Under the pieces are notes generated by a model. That model had not been told where the DNA came from. It did no database searches and was given only the letters and a program-made list of their open reading frames with translations. DNA of 64,000 bases from Proteobacteria bacterium bin106 (GTDB lineage: Bacteria; Bdellovibrionota_B; Oligoflexia; Oligoflexales; Bin106). The stretch is from positions 57,415-121,414 of the forward strand of contig MPNI01000003.1 of assembly GCA_002238945.1 (NCBI GenBank), in the 5' to 3' direction. Of the stretch, positions 1-10,271 are shown in pieces. The first letter of the stretch is position 1. Each line of letters starts with the position of its first letter. Made by a program: the position numbers and the translations under genes.

Positions 1-330
1 ATCTCAATTTGGGTAACCTTTAGTAAGTAGTAAGTTAAGTAAGTAAAGTAAGTTTCTGGTGAGTAACGATAAGTAGCCTCTGGCTCATCTTCTGTGGCTC
101 ATCTTCTCTTCTTCTGTGTCTATTTCATCTATTCTTGATCTATATAGTGTCTACACCATCCACATCCATCCTAATGTGTTCTCTATTATCAACTCAGCTA
201 TTATCAACCCAGCTACTCAACACCTCAACGACGTTACCTAGGAGTTTAAAGATTTACTGAGATTTTGCAATGACTTTTAATAGATCACCATCACCTACCA
301 AACACCAACTCAGATATAGTAACCAGTAAC

Positions 331-3273
331 TTATCTGACATCATCATCTCTAACGACCTTTCCATGCTCTGATATGAGCACCTCTTTTGCCCCAGCACGC
401 AAATTGTAATTCATACCCATCACACTCCCATATGCTCCTGAACAAGCCACTAACAAGATATCACCAGGCTCCGTATGAGGAAGGAAACGATCATATCCTA
501 TCACATCACCAGACTCACAAATGGGGCCCACAACATCAGCAGTCATGGATAAAGGTTGGTCAAGTTTAGATAGATTCACCACCTGATGATAAGCACCATA
601 TAACGAAGGTCTGAGAAGTACGTGCATGCCTGCATTGACTCCCACAAAAGTCTTTGCGCCCTTGTACTTGACCTGAGTAACCGTACTCAACAAAACCCCC
701 GCTTCAGCCACAAGATAACGACCAGGCTCTATCCAAAGCTCAAACTGCGGATGAGCCTCTTTAAATGATGCCAACACTTCACTCAACATAGTCATGGATA
801 AAGAACTATCCGAAGGCTTCGCTGGCACGGCAAAACCACCTCCCACATCAAGAACACGGATATCTCCTTTAAGATCAGCAGCTAAACTAGCTAAATAAGA
901 AGCACTTTGCCCCCAGCTTTCAGCAGAAGTTATACCACTACCTAGATGAGCATGAAGTCCAAAAATCGTAATGTCGTTTCTTTCACATATATCCACACAC
1001 TTTTGCCAATCATGAGTGCTGATACCAAATTTAGAACGATTACCTGCCGTTTTCACATGATCATGATGCCCCTTACCCACACCAGGATCAAAACGTAACA
1101 TCACCTGGCGACCACGAAAAATCTGCGGGTAAGCCTCAAGAGGATACATACTATCCAATGTCACTCTCACCCCAAGATCATAAGCATAGGCATACTCTGA
1201 AACCTCAGGAAAATTTGGCGTAAAAATGATCTTTGTACCATCCCACTGCGGCAACTGAGAACGCAAATAATCCAGCTCACCAACAGACACACAATCAAAT
1301 CCCACATTATTTTCATACAGATAGCTAATCACCCCACTGTGATAATTCGCCTTTAAAGCATAAAATATCCTATCCACCCCAGAAACTCCTTGCAAATCAG
1401 CGAGTTTCTTAGCCACAGTTGGCACATGATATACATAAGTAGAAGAAGATTCTGTGTATGGAATATGGCTAGTTGTATGACTAGCTGTATGACTAGTTGT
1501 ATAACTAGCCGAAAGCTTTTTTTCTCCTGTTTTTTGCTCTGTTTTTTTCTTTTCGCTTTCCATGGCAGCATCAACACCACTCGCTACAGCAGATGCTTGA
1601 GAAGATAATTGCTGAATATTCTGTAAAGTTTGCACCTGAGCTAACCACCAAGAAGAAGGGCTTTCAACAACAGCTTCATTGCGAGAAAACTTTTCTGCCA
1701 GTGGCTGTGCTGATCCCACTCCCACTAAATCATGCCAATAACTACCAAAAATATCTGATAGCTCACTATGAGAAAATAACAGATCATGGAGATAACGCAG
1801 AAGCTTAGAAGCTTCTTTTGCCTCAATGGTAAAAGACATATTCAAATCATTAGCTGCCTGAGACACCACAAAAACTTTTTTATCCTCAAAAGCAATAAAG
1901 ACCGGTGCAATTCTGTGCAGAATGGAACGAATGTGCTTACCCACAAGACTGATAGAGACACAGCCAGAATAAATCTTTGGCTTACATACCTGACCAAGAG
2001 CCTCCACCAACTCCACCAATTGAGGCTTCTCTAAAACCTGACTTTCTGAATCCAAAGTCACCGTCACATTGGATTCCGAAGTAGAAACCGTATTTACTGA
2101 CATATGAAAACGCTTAAACACGGCAAACAAATCAGCTAAAAAACCTGTCTCCTGCCACATACCCAAGCTTTCCATGGAAAGAACATAAACATCTTTTTTT
2201 ATACACACACCTTTCACACATGGAAACGAACTCCCCACCTTACCCACAGAAGTACGCTGCTGTTGGTTAGGTTGCTCAGTCCAACGAATTTCTAAAGGAA
2301 TAGATGCAGAACGCAAAGGCTCAATACAACGCGGATGCAACACCGAAGCTCCACTACTAGCCAATTCTTGAGCCTCATCATAACCCAGCTTTAGCAATAA
2401 ACGTGAAGAAGGAATGACACTCGGATTAGCTGTAAAAATACCAGGAACATCTGTCCAAATTTCTAAACGCTCAGCAGCGAGTTTAGCGGCCAAATACGCC
2501 GCTGATGTATCCGAACCTCCTCTGCCCAATAACACAGTTCGATCTCGATGATCCTTCGCCACAAAACCCTGAGTGATCACAGCATCATAATCACTCTTTT
2601 CACATGCTTCCACCAAATCAGGAGAATACTCATAATCACAAGCAGCAGAAAGAATATGCTGTTGATCATAACCCGTAGTATTTACAGGCATGCGAGCCAC
2701 TAACCAATCACGCACATCAACAAAGTCCACATTCAAACCACTGGCCTGAAGATATGCATGGCCTACACGAGTCAAAAGGAACTCGCCTTTGGCCATAAGA
2801 CGAGCTCGCAAAGAAGGAGAATCATCACGGGTTAAAGAAAGCCCAGCTAACAAACTCGCAAATTCCACAAAATCTGCAGCAAGCACATCTTCACTCAAAG
2901 ACAGCTCTTTTAGTAAAACCCAATGACGCTTCTTAATACGATCAAGAGCAGCCTTGACAAACTCTTTACCCTCTAATGCATCAGCAATCATAGCTTCTAT
3001 TTCATTGGATACAGAAGCCATGGCCGAACACACAACCACACAAAAATAACCCTGCTTACGGTAAGTTTGAAGAAGTTGAGCCATGGTCTGCCAGTGCTTT
3101 AAAGACACCACAGATGTACCACCAAATTTCATCACCACACAACGTCGGCCAACACGTTGTGATGGCTTAACAGGATCAGATACTGCATCAGCATCTAAAG
3201 AGGCTTGAGTATGTTTATTCTGTGGAACCATCACCACATTCACCCATAACAACTGAAAAACACAGAAAAACAC
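331..3273 (-). CDS. lysAC: Bifunctional aspartokinase / diaminopimelate decarboxylase (LysC-LysA fusion)
   Basis: N-terminal aspartokinase motif VVMKFGGTSVVSLKHW, ACT-like middle, C-terminal PLP decarboxylase motifs (MLRFDPGVGKGHHDHVKTAGNRSKFGIS, HAHLGSG). Single 980-aa ORF. True start may be internal (e.g. MVPQNKH). Confidence 0.93.
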   Translation of the reverse strand: MFFCVFQLLWVNVVMVPQNKHTQASLDADAVSDPVKPSQRVGRRCVVMKFGGTSVVSLKHWQTMAQLLQTYRKQGYFCVVVCSAMASVSNEIEAMIADALEGKEFVKAALDRIKKRHWVLLKELSLSEDVLAADFVEFASLLAGLSLTRDDSPSLRARLMAKGEFLLTRVGHAYLQASGLNVDFVDVRDWLVARMPVNTTGYDQQHILSAACDYEYSPDLVEACEKSDYDAVITQGFVAKDHRDRTVLLGRGGSDTSAAYLAAKLAAERLEIWTDVPGIFTANPSVIPSSRLLLKLGYDEAQELASSGASVLHPRCIEPLRSASIPLEIRWTEQPNQQQRTSVGKVGSSFPCVKGVCIKKDVYVLSMESLGMWQETGFLADLFAVFKRFHMSVNTVSTSESNVTVTLDSESQVLEKPQLVELVEALGQVCKPKIYSGCVSISLVGKHIRSILHRIAPVFIAFEDKKVFVVSQAANDLNMSFTIEAKEASKLLRYLHDLLFSHSELSDIFGSYWHDLVGVGSAQPLAEKFSRNEAVVESPSSWWLAQVQTLQNIQQLSSQASAVASGVDAAMESEKKKTEQKTGEKKLSASYTTSHTASHTTSHIPYTESSSTYVYHVPTVAKKLADLQGVSGVDRIFYALKANYHSGVISYLYENNVGFDCVSVGELDYLRSQLPQWDGTKIIFTPNFPEVSEYAYAYDLGVRVTLDSMYPLEAYPQIFRGRQVMLRFDPGVGKGHHDHVKTAGNRSKFGISTHDWQKCVDICERNDITIFGLHAHLGSGITSAESWGQSASYLASLAADLKGDIRVLDVGGGFAVPAKPSDSSLSMTMLSEVLASFKEAHPQFELWIEPGRYLVAEAGVLLSTVTQVKYKGAKTFVGVNAGMHVLLRPSLYGAYHQVVNLSKLDQPLSMTADVVGPICESGDVIGYDRFLPHTEPGDILLVACSGAYGSVMGMNYNLRAGAKEVLISEHGKVVRDDDVR
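1465..1512. repeat. 4 x 12-nt in-frame tandem repeat (atgactagttgt-like) in the lysAC interdomain linker
   Basis: atggctagttgt/atgactagctgt/atgactagttgt/ataactagccga; encodes TTSHTASHTTSH. Confidence 0.9.
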
Positions 3274-3282
3274 ATAAGTAGA

Positions 3283-3359
3283 TGGCGATCCCTGGAGGAT
3301 TCGAACCTCCGACCTACTGATTAGAAGTCAGTTGCTCTATCCAGCTGAGCTAAGGGACC
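3283..3359 (-). tRNA. tRNA-Arg (TCT)
   Basis: Cloverleaf on reverse strand GGTCCCTTAGCTCAGCTGGATAGAGCAACTGACTTCTAATCAGT...GGTTCGAATCCTCCAGGGATCGCCA, encoded CCA. Confidence 0.96.
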
Positions 3360-3463
3360 TTTTTTCTTTTCTCTTTGTGTTATCTGTTTGACTGAAAATT
3401 TACATCTAGGTTTACGTTGAGATTTACGTCTGTTTCATGTTCATGCTGGTCTCTTATTAGCTT

Positions 3464-3503
3464 GCTTACTGGGCTAGCGTACTGGGCTTGCTTACTGGGC
3501 TAG
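3464..3503. repeat. 3 x 13-nt intergenic tandem repeat (gcttactgggcta)
   Basis: gcttactgggcta/gcgtactgggctt/gcttactgggcta read directly. Confidence 0.8.
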
Positions 3504-3577
3504 AGCTCAAGACTAATAGATCATAGTAAAACCAAGCACGATCACTGCCTAAAGATATGGGCACATAAGCAAGACAA

Positions 3578-4468
3578 TCAGAACGATCTTACCACTTTTT
3601 TGTAGTAGTTTTCCACTTGAGGATGAGATTCCGACATGCGCGCTGCAGCTTGCATGCCATAGTTACCACCAATCTGATTGACCGCGTAGACAATCTGTTT
3701 GGCAATAAAGAGAGGCTTACCACGACGAAAATTGGCTGGATTGGCGAACATGGTTTCAAGTCTTTTAACTATATCTTGACTCCTTGAGCCACGAAACAGA
3801 TTCTGATACGCCTTCACCACCTGAGATCTCACCACTAAGGCCTTATCCTTTTCTCCAGCAATGAATATGTCTTGACACATGCCTTCCCAAAGATGTTTGG
3901 CGTTATTACAAGCTTGAATCCAACCCACACGCCAAACCCAATGCCATGAAGCTAAAGAATGACCAAGATCCTGATGATATTTCCACAATCCCTGCTTCCA
4001 TGCAAAAGAAGAACCGCGAAAAAAGGTCCAATCATCTTTACTGGCCGCCTTAGCTATGGAAAAACGCATATAGTTCACTGTTTCCTGAGCTTGCGCTGCC
4101 TGGTCTGACTCTGCCTGGGACTGCTTTGCAGGCTTATTCACAGCAGAATCACCTGAAACAGCAAGATTTCCTGAGCTTGCTACCGGCTCACTATCCAACT
4201 CACTATCCAATTCACTATCCAATTCACTATCCAATTCACTATCCAACACGGCGCCTGAGGATGATTTTGATTGAGAAAGAACTGAGCCAGATGTAGAGGT
4301 CTCTGAAACACCATCATTAGCTAACGCTACCCCAACACCCCATAACAACTGAGGAAATACCAGACATAAGATTAAAAACGTTGTTCTTAATGCCGCAAGT
4401 ACTGGCGCAAACACAGCTTGTTTTTTAAGTAAAAACACACGACTAAAAAGTATTTGCAATATACACAT
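3578..4468 (-). CDS. Secreted/membrane-anchored protein of unknown function with (LDSE)n repeat
   Basis: Hydrophobic N-terminus, SELDSELDSELDSELDSE tract followed by a conserved-looking C-terminal domain. Confidence 0.6.
   Translation of the reverse strand: MCILQILFSRVFLLKKQAVFAPVLAALRTTFLILCLVFPQLLWGVGVALANDGVSETSTSGSVLSQSKSSSGAVLDSELDSELDSELDSELDSEPVASSGNLAVSGDSAVNKPAKQSQAESDQAAQAQETVNYMRFSIAKAASKDDWTFFRGSSFAWKQGLWKYHQDLGHSLASWHWVWRVGWIQACNNAKHLWEGMCQDIFIAGEKDKALVVRSQVVKAYQNLFRGSRSQDIVKRLETMFANPANFRRGKPLFIAKQIVYAVNQIGGNYGMQAAARMSESHPQVENYYKKVVRSF
4188..4247. repeat. 5 x 12-nt in-frame tandem repeat (tcactatccaat)
   Basis: Five near-identical consecutive copies; encodes LDSE repeats on the minus strand. 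Confidence 0.92.
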
Positions 4469-4515
4469 TCCTTATGTCTGTGATGCTCGTTCTTATGGCT
4501 GCTTTTTGGTGCTTA

Positions 4516-4563
4516 TTTTATTGCGAGTTTTACAGCGAGTTTTATTGCGAGTTTTATTGCGAG
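4516..4563. repeat. 4 x 12-nt intergenic tandem repeat (ttttattgcgag)
   Basis: ttttattgcgag/ttttacagcgag/ttttattgcgag/ttttattgcgag. Confidence 0.88.
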
Positions 4564-4723
4564 CAATACATAAAATTATCTCTAAAGCATCGATAACGGT
4601 TACCGACAACCTGGTTAGCTCTTAACGTACTTATTTCCCATTCTAACAATGAACGAGCTATGAGTAAAGGCTTCCATCAATGAGATTATTGCCCACTTCC
4701 TCTATCTATTTTTATCATTCGTA

Positions 4724-5416
4724 TTGGCGCACTCTCAGATCTATTTTAACCAAGCAACAGCAAGGAGATGCACCGTTATGACACAAAGTGTTTGGTATGT
4801 CTATAGCCATGCCACCCAACAAAGAGAAGGCCCTCTTTCTTTAAGCACCATCCACGACAAAATCAAAGCTGGATCCATTCAAGACAACACCCTGATATTT
4901 CAATCTGGTTGGACCGATTGGAAACCCTACAGTAGTTGTAAGAATGAATTCCAGCAACCGCCTCCTCCGCCTAATGCGACACCAAATCCAGGAACACCAA
5001 TTGATAGCGACAAGACAAAAGTGGCGGCCAGTCCCGTAACACGCTTGGATTTTTCTGCCAAAAACACCTCAACACGACTCGAACCAGAGCGGCAAAAGCG
5101 CTCAAAACGTGTTTCTGTTTATGGACAAGTGATTGTCCATAACAACGATGATCTGGTCTTTGCTCAAAGTGCGAATATCTCCGCTGAAGGCATCTTTGTT
5201 AAAACCGAAAAACCTATATTTCATATTGGCGAAACGCTCAAACTCACTTGCCGCGTTAAAGCCATTAGCACCCCTTTTAATGCTGAGGCCCAAGTTGTGA
5301 GAAGAGCGAGCGGTCCCACAGAACCATCTGGTTATGGCTTGTTCTTTACATCCATTAAACCAGAAATTTCTCAACGTATTCGCGAACTTACAAACTCTTA
5401 TAAGGCTGCCAACTAA
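4724..5416 (+). CDS. GYF_2-like (DUF4339) plus PilZ domain protein
   Basis: VWYVYSHATQQREGPLSLSTIHDKIKAGSIQDNTLIFQSGWTDW resembles GYF_2; KRSKRVSVYGQVIV...SANISAEGIFVKT resembles PilZ. Start likely at 4778 (MTQSVWYVY). Confidence 0.72.
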   Translation: MAHSQIYFNQATARRCTVMTQSVWYVYSHATQQREGPLSLSTIHDKIKAGSIQDNTLIFQSGWTDWKPYSSCKNEFQQPPPPPNATPNPGTPIDSDKTKVAASPVTRLDFSAKNTSTRLEPERQKRSKRVSVYGQVIVHNNDDLVFAQSANISAEGIFVKTEKPIFHIGETLKLTCRVKAISTPFNAEAQVVRRASGPTEPSGYGLFFTSIKPEISQRIRELTNSYKAAN

Positions 5417-5509
5417 CCCCCAAAACCGCATCAGTGCCCAAAAAGAGTCAAGCATATCTGCAAGTCTTTTTTTTGGCTGGAAAGCTATACCGAGGACATA
5501 AAAAACAAG

Positions 5510-6766
5510 ATGACAGACAGATGGCAAGCCATAACCTGCATAGATGATGCTTTCACTCTTGTGGATGTAGGATTACTACTAACAAGCTCCGACATCACCG
5601 TAGTCAATAACACTTTTGATGAACACGATCAACAACGTCTTGTTTTACATTTTGCTGAACGATTCGCTGAAAGATACGAAGATCGCGATGCAGCCGAAAT
5701 ACTCCTTGAATCATGCTTACTATGGCTACATTATTGCCGCACAGAAGCATTGGTGGTGTCTTTTTTAGAAAGAATCTTTGAACACCCAAGACGCGAAGAT
5801 GTTATCCTCGCTTTCACTCATCTCTGTCTTAACATGGAAATCATCGATCAACACAAGTCTGAAAAGATTATCGAATTGATCGTATTTCTCATGGCTCAAA
5901 TGGGACTTCAAACCAAGATCTTGGCTGAAAAATACCCTGAAATGTTTACAAAGCACAAAAACATTATCTCCACTATCTCATCCATTATGATGAGTATGAG
6001 CAATGTCAATAGTTTTCGCACCCGTATATGTCTTGTAAATTACTTCATTCTGCTCGATGTTGTCCATAAACATGAAAACAATTTTCAAAAACTTATGGAT
6101 CGCTTTGGAACAACCATGCTTAACCAATTGTTTGGCTATTTATTTTCTAAAAAAACCGAAAACTATGCCTGCCATTATCTTGTAGAAAACCTTCCCTATG
6201 TCTTTCTATGCACCATCACCATCCAAAACATTGTTCAAGATATTTTTCGTCATAACATGCTTAAACATCCTGTGAAATTTTCTTGCTTTTTAAAATTTTT
6301 CACAAACAACATTCAAAAACAAGCAGGCCTTTTGGGCAAACAAAAAGAACGCACCATTATCCATACTTATCTTATGCATCTAGCCATGCTCCTTAAAAAA
6401 ATCTCCAAACTCGACCAACCAAAGTTAAGCAAAGAAATCTATCTATCTCTTTGCTCCTTTGAAAACTATGACTTTTCTAAACAGTTTTTAGAAAATATCA
6501 TCTCCTCAGGAGATATAAGCATGTTTTATAAAAAAACTCTTAAAAGACTTATTCATTTACGCTCTGCGAAACAAAGACGTAAATACCTTGATACCATGCC
6601 TTTATTGTGTTTTTCCAGTAGAGAAAAACAACCCAACTTTGCTTTAAAAGAATGCAGCATTTACTCACAAGTCTTCAATCTTGGCGCCAAAAAGATCCCT
6701 AAACCTCGAAAACCTAGAGATAACATCTCTAGCTCCCTAGATCTCGATCTAGATATGGCTAGCTAA
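5510..6766 (+). CDS. Hypothetical alpha-helical protein
   Basis: Long 418-aa ORF with no recognisable motif. Confidence 0.6.
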   Translation: MTDRWQAITCIDDAFTLVDVGLLLTSSDITVVNNTFDEHDQQRLVLHFAERFAERYEDRDAAEILLESCLLWLHYCRTEALVVSFLERIFEHPRREDVILAFTHLCLNMEIIDQHKSEKIIELIVFLMAQMGLQTKILAEKYPEMFTKHKNIISTISSIMMSMSNVNSFRTRICLVNYFILLDVVHKHENNFQKLMDRFGTTMLNQLFGYLFSKKTENYACHYLVENLPYVFLCTITIQNIVQDIFRHNMLKHPVKFSCFLKFFTNNIQKQAGLLGKQKERTIIHTYLMHLAMLLKKISKLDQPKLSKEIYLSLCSFENYDFSKQFLENIISSGDISMFYKKTLKRLIHLRSAKQRRKYLDTMPLLCFSSREKQPNFALKECSIYSQVFNLGAKKIPKPRKPRDNISSSLDLDLDMAS

Positions 6767-6839
6767 GACTCCAGCTTCTGAGTGTGAGGTTTTAGATGAC
6801 GGCTAGCTTATATAAATAGCTTATACAGGCTATGATGCG

Positions 6840-9800
6840 CTATGTTGACTTTTTGGCAGCAGATGACCCAAAAGAGCGTAAGCCGTTACTATCAGGATGG
6901 CTAGCACCACTTTCTCCATTCTTTTTCCACTGATCCCTCGATTCTTGCAATTCAAACAACGTCAACTGGCGAGCAGCATAATTATTTAATATACCCACAA
7001 TCTGCTCTTTGTCCTTAAGATCACTCTGCTTAACAGCATCAATAAGACTGCTTTTTTGTTTTTCATTTTTCAAATAACTCAAACAAGCTAACATCCTGTC
7101 AGATTCAGGAATGGTGTTTAACCAATTGATACCCTCACGATACACCACACGAGAAGCAATAAAGGTGGCAATAATAGCTGTTTGGTGAGATGTGGGAAGC
7201 TTTTGGATGCGATCAGGAAACTTTTTAACCACCACCTCTGGCATGTACTGCTTAAGCATATCTTGAATAGCTACATCGTTGAGATAAGAATCACTATGAG
7301 CATTGATCTCTTCGAGTAACATATCTTTGATGGAATTGATAGCCTCAGAGATCTTTAAAGACAGCACCGAAAGCGGAACCTTACCGCTATGCTTTTCATA
7401 TTCCACAAAAAGCAACTGAGCCTCCTCAGATGCTTTCTCTCTCAATTTGCCAATAACTTCAGCAATATACTGATCCCGTAATGAACGGAACTCTTCAGCC
7501 GTAAAAATCAATGAACCAATAGCTTCAAAAGACGAACAGATCACTCCCGCTTTATTAGCTGAAGAGTCCTTAATCATCAGTATCCCAGCATCTTGCAAGT
7601 TTTTACGTGCATCAGCTGTAAAGAAAATATTAGCTCCTTCCACCACAGCTTTACATGAAGGGGTGCCATCACTAGCAATAAACGTTTGCCAGTTTCTTTC
7701 TGTAACCGTATAAGGTCTGCCACCAGCAGGAATAAAAACATCCGCATAGACACTCATGTAACAGTTATCTCTTTTGCGAATATTCGCAAGCGAAGTAGAA
7801 TCGATCACAAAAGCATCATCATGAGAAGATAATCGCTCTTTGGCAAAATGAACAATCTCTAAGCTCTCCTCACAGAGCCTAAGCAACTCCGGCCAATCCA
7901 GGCCCTCAGGATCATAAGCCGCACCAGATCCATCTGCAATCACCACCACACGAGCCTTATTGCCATACTCACGATGCAGAATCTTAAGAGCATTGCCCGC
8001 CACATCACCACTAGGACCACCGGTGAGTTTCACACTGAAAGACTGCTCACGAGCATCCACTCCTAAATAACGCAGAACATACTCTAAAAAGACATTCACC
8101 CCCTCAGAGGTCACACCATACTCTTTGTGATTGATACCATCACCAGGTTTAGATGACATAAACGCCCGAGCATATGGATAACCACGCCTCGCCGCTTGAT
8201 GACTGATCCATTCAATTAAGTCATTGGTCATGTTCTCATCAGGGCCCAGATAAATAATCTCATCTTGAGTATAGTATTTGATCAATTCACTGGATTTTTC
8301 TTCAAAAGATTCATCACTATCCACCAACAAATCAAGTAAAGCATTCACCGCACCACGTACCGCACGATGCTTACTGCCACCAGGCTTCACCAACACAGCA
8401 GCCTTAGATCCTCCCTCAGGAATATCTTTATTCTTCATCTGTTGGGCATAAGAAAGATCAAACACCTCATCAAATAACGTAGAAAGTGCATGACAATAAC
8501 CCGAAGTGCTCTGAGGCATAATCAAACGCATGCCGCCACGAGAAATATCCTTCCAACGCACCTGAAAACACCGATAATCTCTGCCGATAATAAAAAAGAT
8601 CCCAAACGGCAAATGAGGATAATACGCGGATTTCAATATCTGAGGATCCAACCGGAAAGCAAGTCCTGTCTTTGTGGGAAGAAAATAGTTAGTCTTTAAA
8701 GTGTAATGAAGGAAAGACACACAAGCTCTAAAAATCTCCTGACAAACATGGTCCATAAGAAGTTGTATCTTACCCTCTACGTCTTTACGCTTTTGCTGAT
8801 AAAGATCATCTAACTGATCTCTATCAGCAAAGTGCCGATCAAAACGCATACGAAACAATTGAATCAAACCTTGCGTGATATCTTGATATGACACAAGAGT
8901 ATGAAAGATTTTATACTCAGAGTAATAATAAGCATTCTCTTTACTCAACTGAACATGGGTCCAAATCGCCATAGCTCGAAGCAAGTTTGCTGCATTAATC
9001 GAAAGAGAAAAAGGCTCCTGCATAAACCTGGTGTAATCATCACTATCCACCCAGCCTAAGGTACGTAAAGCCTTACTCAAACGCACCATTTCACGCCCCT
9101 TACGCTCAATGGTTTTGCTCTCTCGATGCTGAATCTCAAAATGCATCACCACAATGCTCTGATCATAGCCCTTGCTCAAAGACACATTGAAATTACGCAG
9201 AATTTTAAAGTCACGCTGAATCAATGCAAGCACAGCCTGATAGATATCAGCAATGGCCACATCTTTAATACCTAAGGTCAGACGCCCTCTCTTAGGTGCT
9301 GTCTCACGTGGGTCAAAAAAGGTATGTGCTCCCTCTTTATGCTCCATATGCCTAACCATGTTATAGGTTAAGCGAATACGTAACTCTGTAGAACATGTCA
9401 CAAAATCATTGTCTAAATGGGCTAAAAAGTGCTCAATGCTTTTGCCATCATCTGGAAAAGCATCATGTAACGTTTTACGAGTCAAAGAAAGTTTTAAAGA
9501 AATATGACGATTTGATAAATCCAAAGGAATCGCTTTTGACGTATAAAACGTTGAAAGAAATAACAGCTTATCTTTAGAAAAATAGATATAACCCATCTTC
9601 AAATTAAGCCGCGATATCTTACCAGCCATAGCAGATAAAATCTCTGATTGGCCCCCTGGGCCAATATAAGTCACTTTGGATTTGTTTTTATCCCATAACT
9701 CCACTGTTTGCTTGGTTTCAAAGATATGCCCTGTTATCACCGCTGAAAGATGACGAATCTTCTCAGCACGAGGAGTGGTTTGGTAATAGATACCTGGCAT

Positions 9801-10265
9801 GTTTTTAAAAAACCACGGTGTCAATATAGAAATACTCTGCTCTAGCCCTATTTTGACTGTCTCAGCAATATCAGCAATATACTCCTCAAGCTCTTCATTG
9901 GTTTTGGTACGTTTCGAATCCACCATTTTGATAACATCTTCTTCAATGATGTCCTCATCCATAAGCTCATCCATAACGCGATGCTTTTCTTCAGCAAAAG
10001 ACCTCATCTCAACCACGTTATCACCAGAGGGGTTATTCACATTGCTATTCACATCGCTACTCACATTGCTACTCACATTGCTACTCACATTGCTACTCAT
10101 ATCACTCATATTATCACCACTAGCTAGCTGTGAGACCTTTCCTAAATCAGCATTCTCTAAGGGAGCCTCATCAAGTGAGGAAATATCCTGATTATCTTGA
10201 GTAGATACATTATTCTTTGTCATTATGAGCTGCCTTTTTCTGTTTAAGCTTTGTTCGTCACACAC
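6840..10265 (-). CDS. NAD-specific glutamate dehydrogenase (large type)
   Basis: Motifs FQVRWKDISRGGMRLIMP, KNKDIPEGGSKAAVLVKPGG, LTGGPSGDVAGNALKIL, VVEGANIFFTADARKNLQ. Start likely 10223 (MTKNN). Confidence 0.88.
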   Translation of the reverse strand: MCDEQSLNRKRQLIMTKNNVSTQDNQDISSLDEAPLENADLGKVSQLASGDNMSDMSSNVSSNVSSNVSSDVNSNVNNPSGDNVVEMRSFAEEKHRVMDELMDEDIIEEDVIKMVDSKRTKTNEELEEYIADIAETVKIGLEQSISILTPWFFKNMPGIYYQTTPRAEKIRHLSAVITGHIFETKQTVELWDKNKSKVTYIGPGGQSEILSAMAGKISRLNLKMGYIYFSKDKLLFLSTFYTSKAIPLDLSNRHISLKLSLTRKTLHDAFPDDGKSIEHFLAHLDNDFVTCSTELRIRLTYNMVRHMEHKEGAHTFFDPRETAPKRGRLTLGIKDVAIADIYQAVLALIQRDFKILRNFNVSLSKGYDQSIVVMHFEIQHRESKTIERKGREMVRLSKALRTLGWVDSDDYTRFMQEPFSLSINAANLLRAMAIWTHVQLSKENAYYYSEYKIFHTLVSYQDITQGLIQLFRMRFDRHFADRDQLDDLYQQKRKDVEGKIQLLMDHVCQEIFRACVSFLHYTLKTNYFLPTKTGLAFRLDPQILKSAYYPHLPFGIFFIIGRDYRCFQVRWKDISRGGMRLIMPQSTSGYCHALSTLFDEVFDLSYAQQMKNKDIPEGGSKAAVLVKPGGSKHRAVRGAVNALLDLLVDSDESFEEKSSELIKYYTQDEIIYLGPDENMTNDLIEWISHQAARRGYPYARAFMSSKPGDGINHKEYGVTSEGVNVFLEYVLRYLGVDAREQSFSVKLTGGPSGDVAGNALKILHREYGNKARVVVIADGSGAAYDPEGLDWPELLRLCEESLEIVHFAKERLSSHDDAFVIDSTSLANIRKRDNCYMSVYADVFIPAGGRPYTVTERNWQTFIASDGTPSCKAVVEGANIFFTADARKNLQDAGILMIKDSSANKAGVICSSFEAIGSLIFTAEEFRSLRDQYIAEVIGKLREKASEEAQLLFVEYEKHSGKVPLSVLSLKISEAINSIKDMLLEEINAHSDSYLNDVAIQDMLKQYMPEVVVKKFPDRIQKLPTSHQTAIIATFIASRVVYREGINWLNTIPESDRMLACLSYLKNEKQKSSLIDAVKQSDLKDKEQIVGILNNYAARQLTLFELQESRDQWKKNGESGASHPDSNGLRSFGSSAAKKST
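10035..10106. repeat. 6 x 12-nt in-frame tandem repeat at the GDH N-terminus
   Basis: attcacattgct/attcacatcgct/actcacattgct x3/actcatatcact; encodes SNVSSNVSSNVSSDVNSN. Confidence 0.92.
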
Positions 10266-10271
10266 ATCCCG

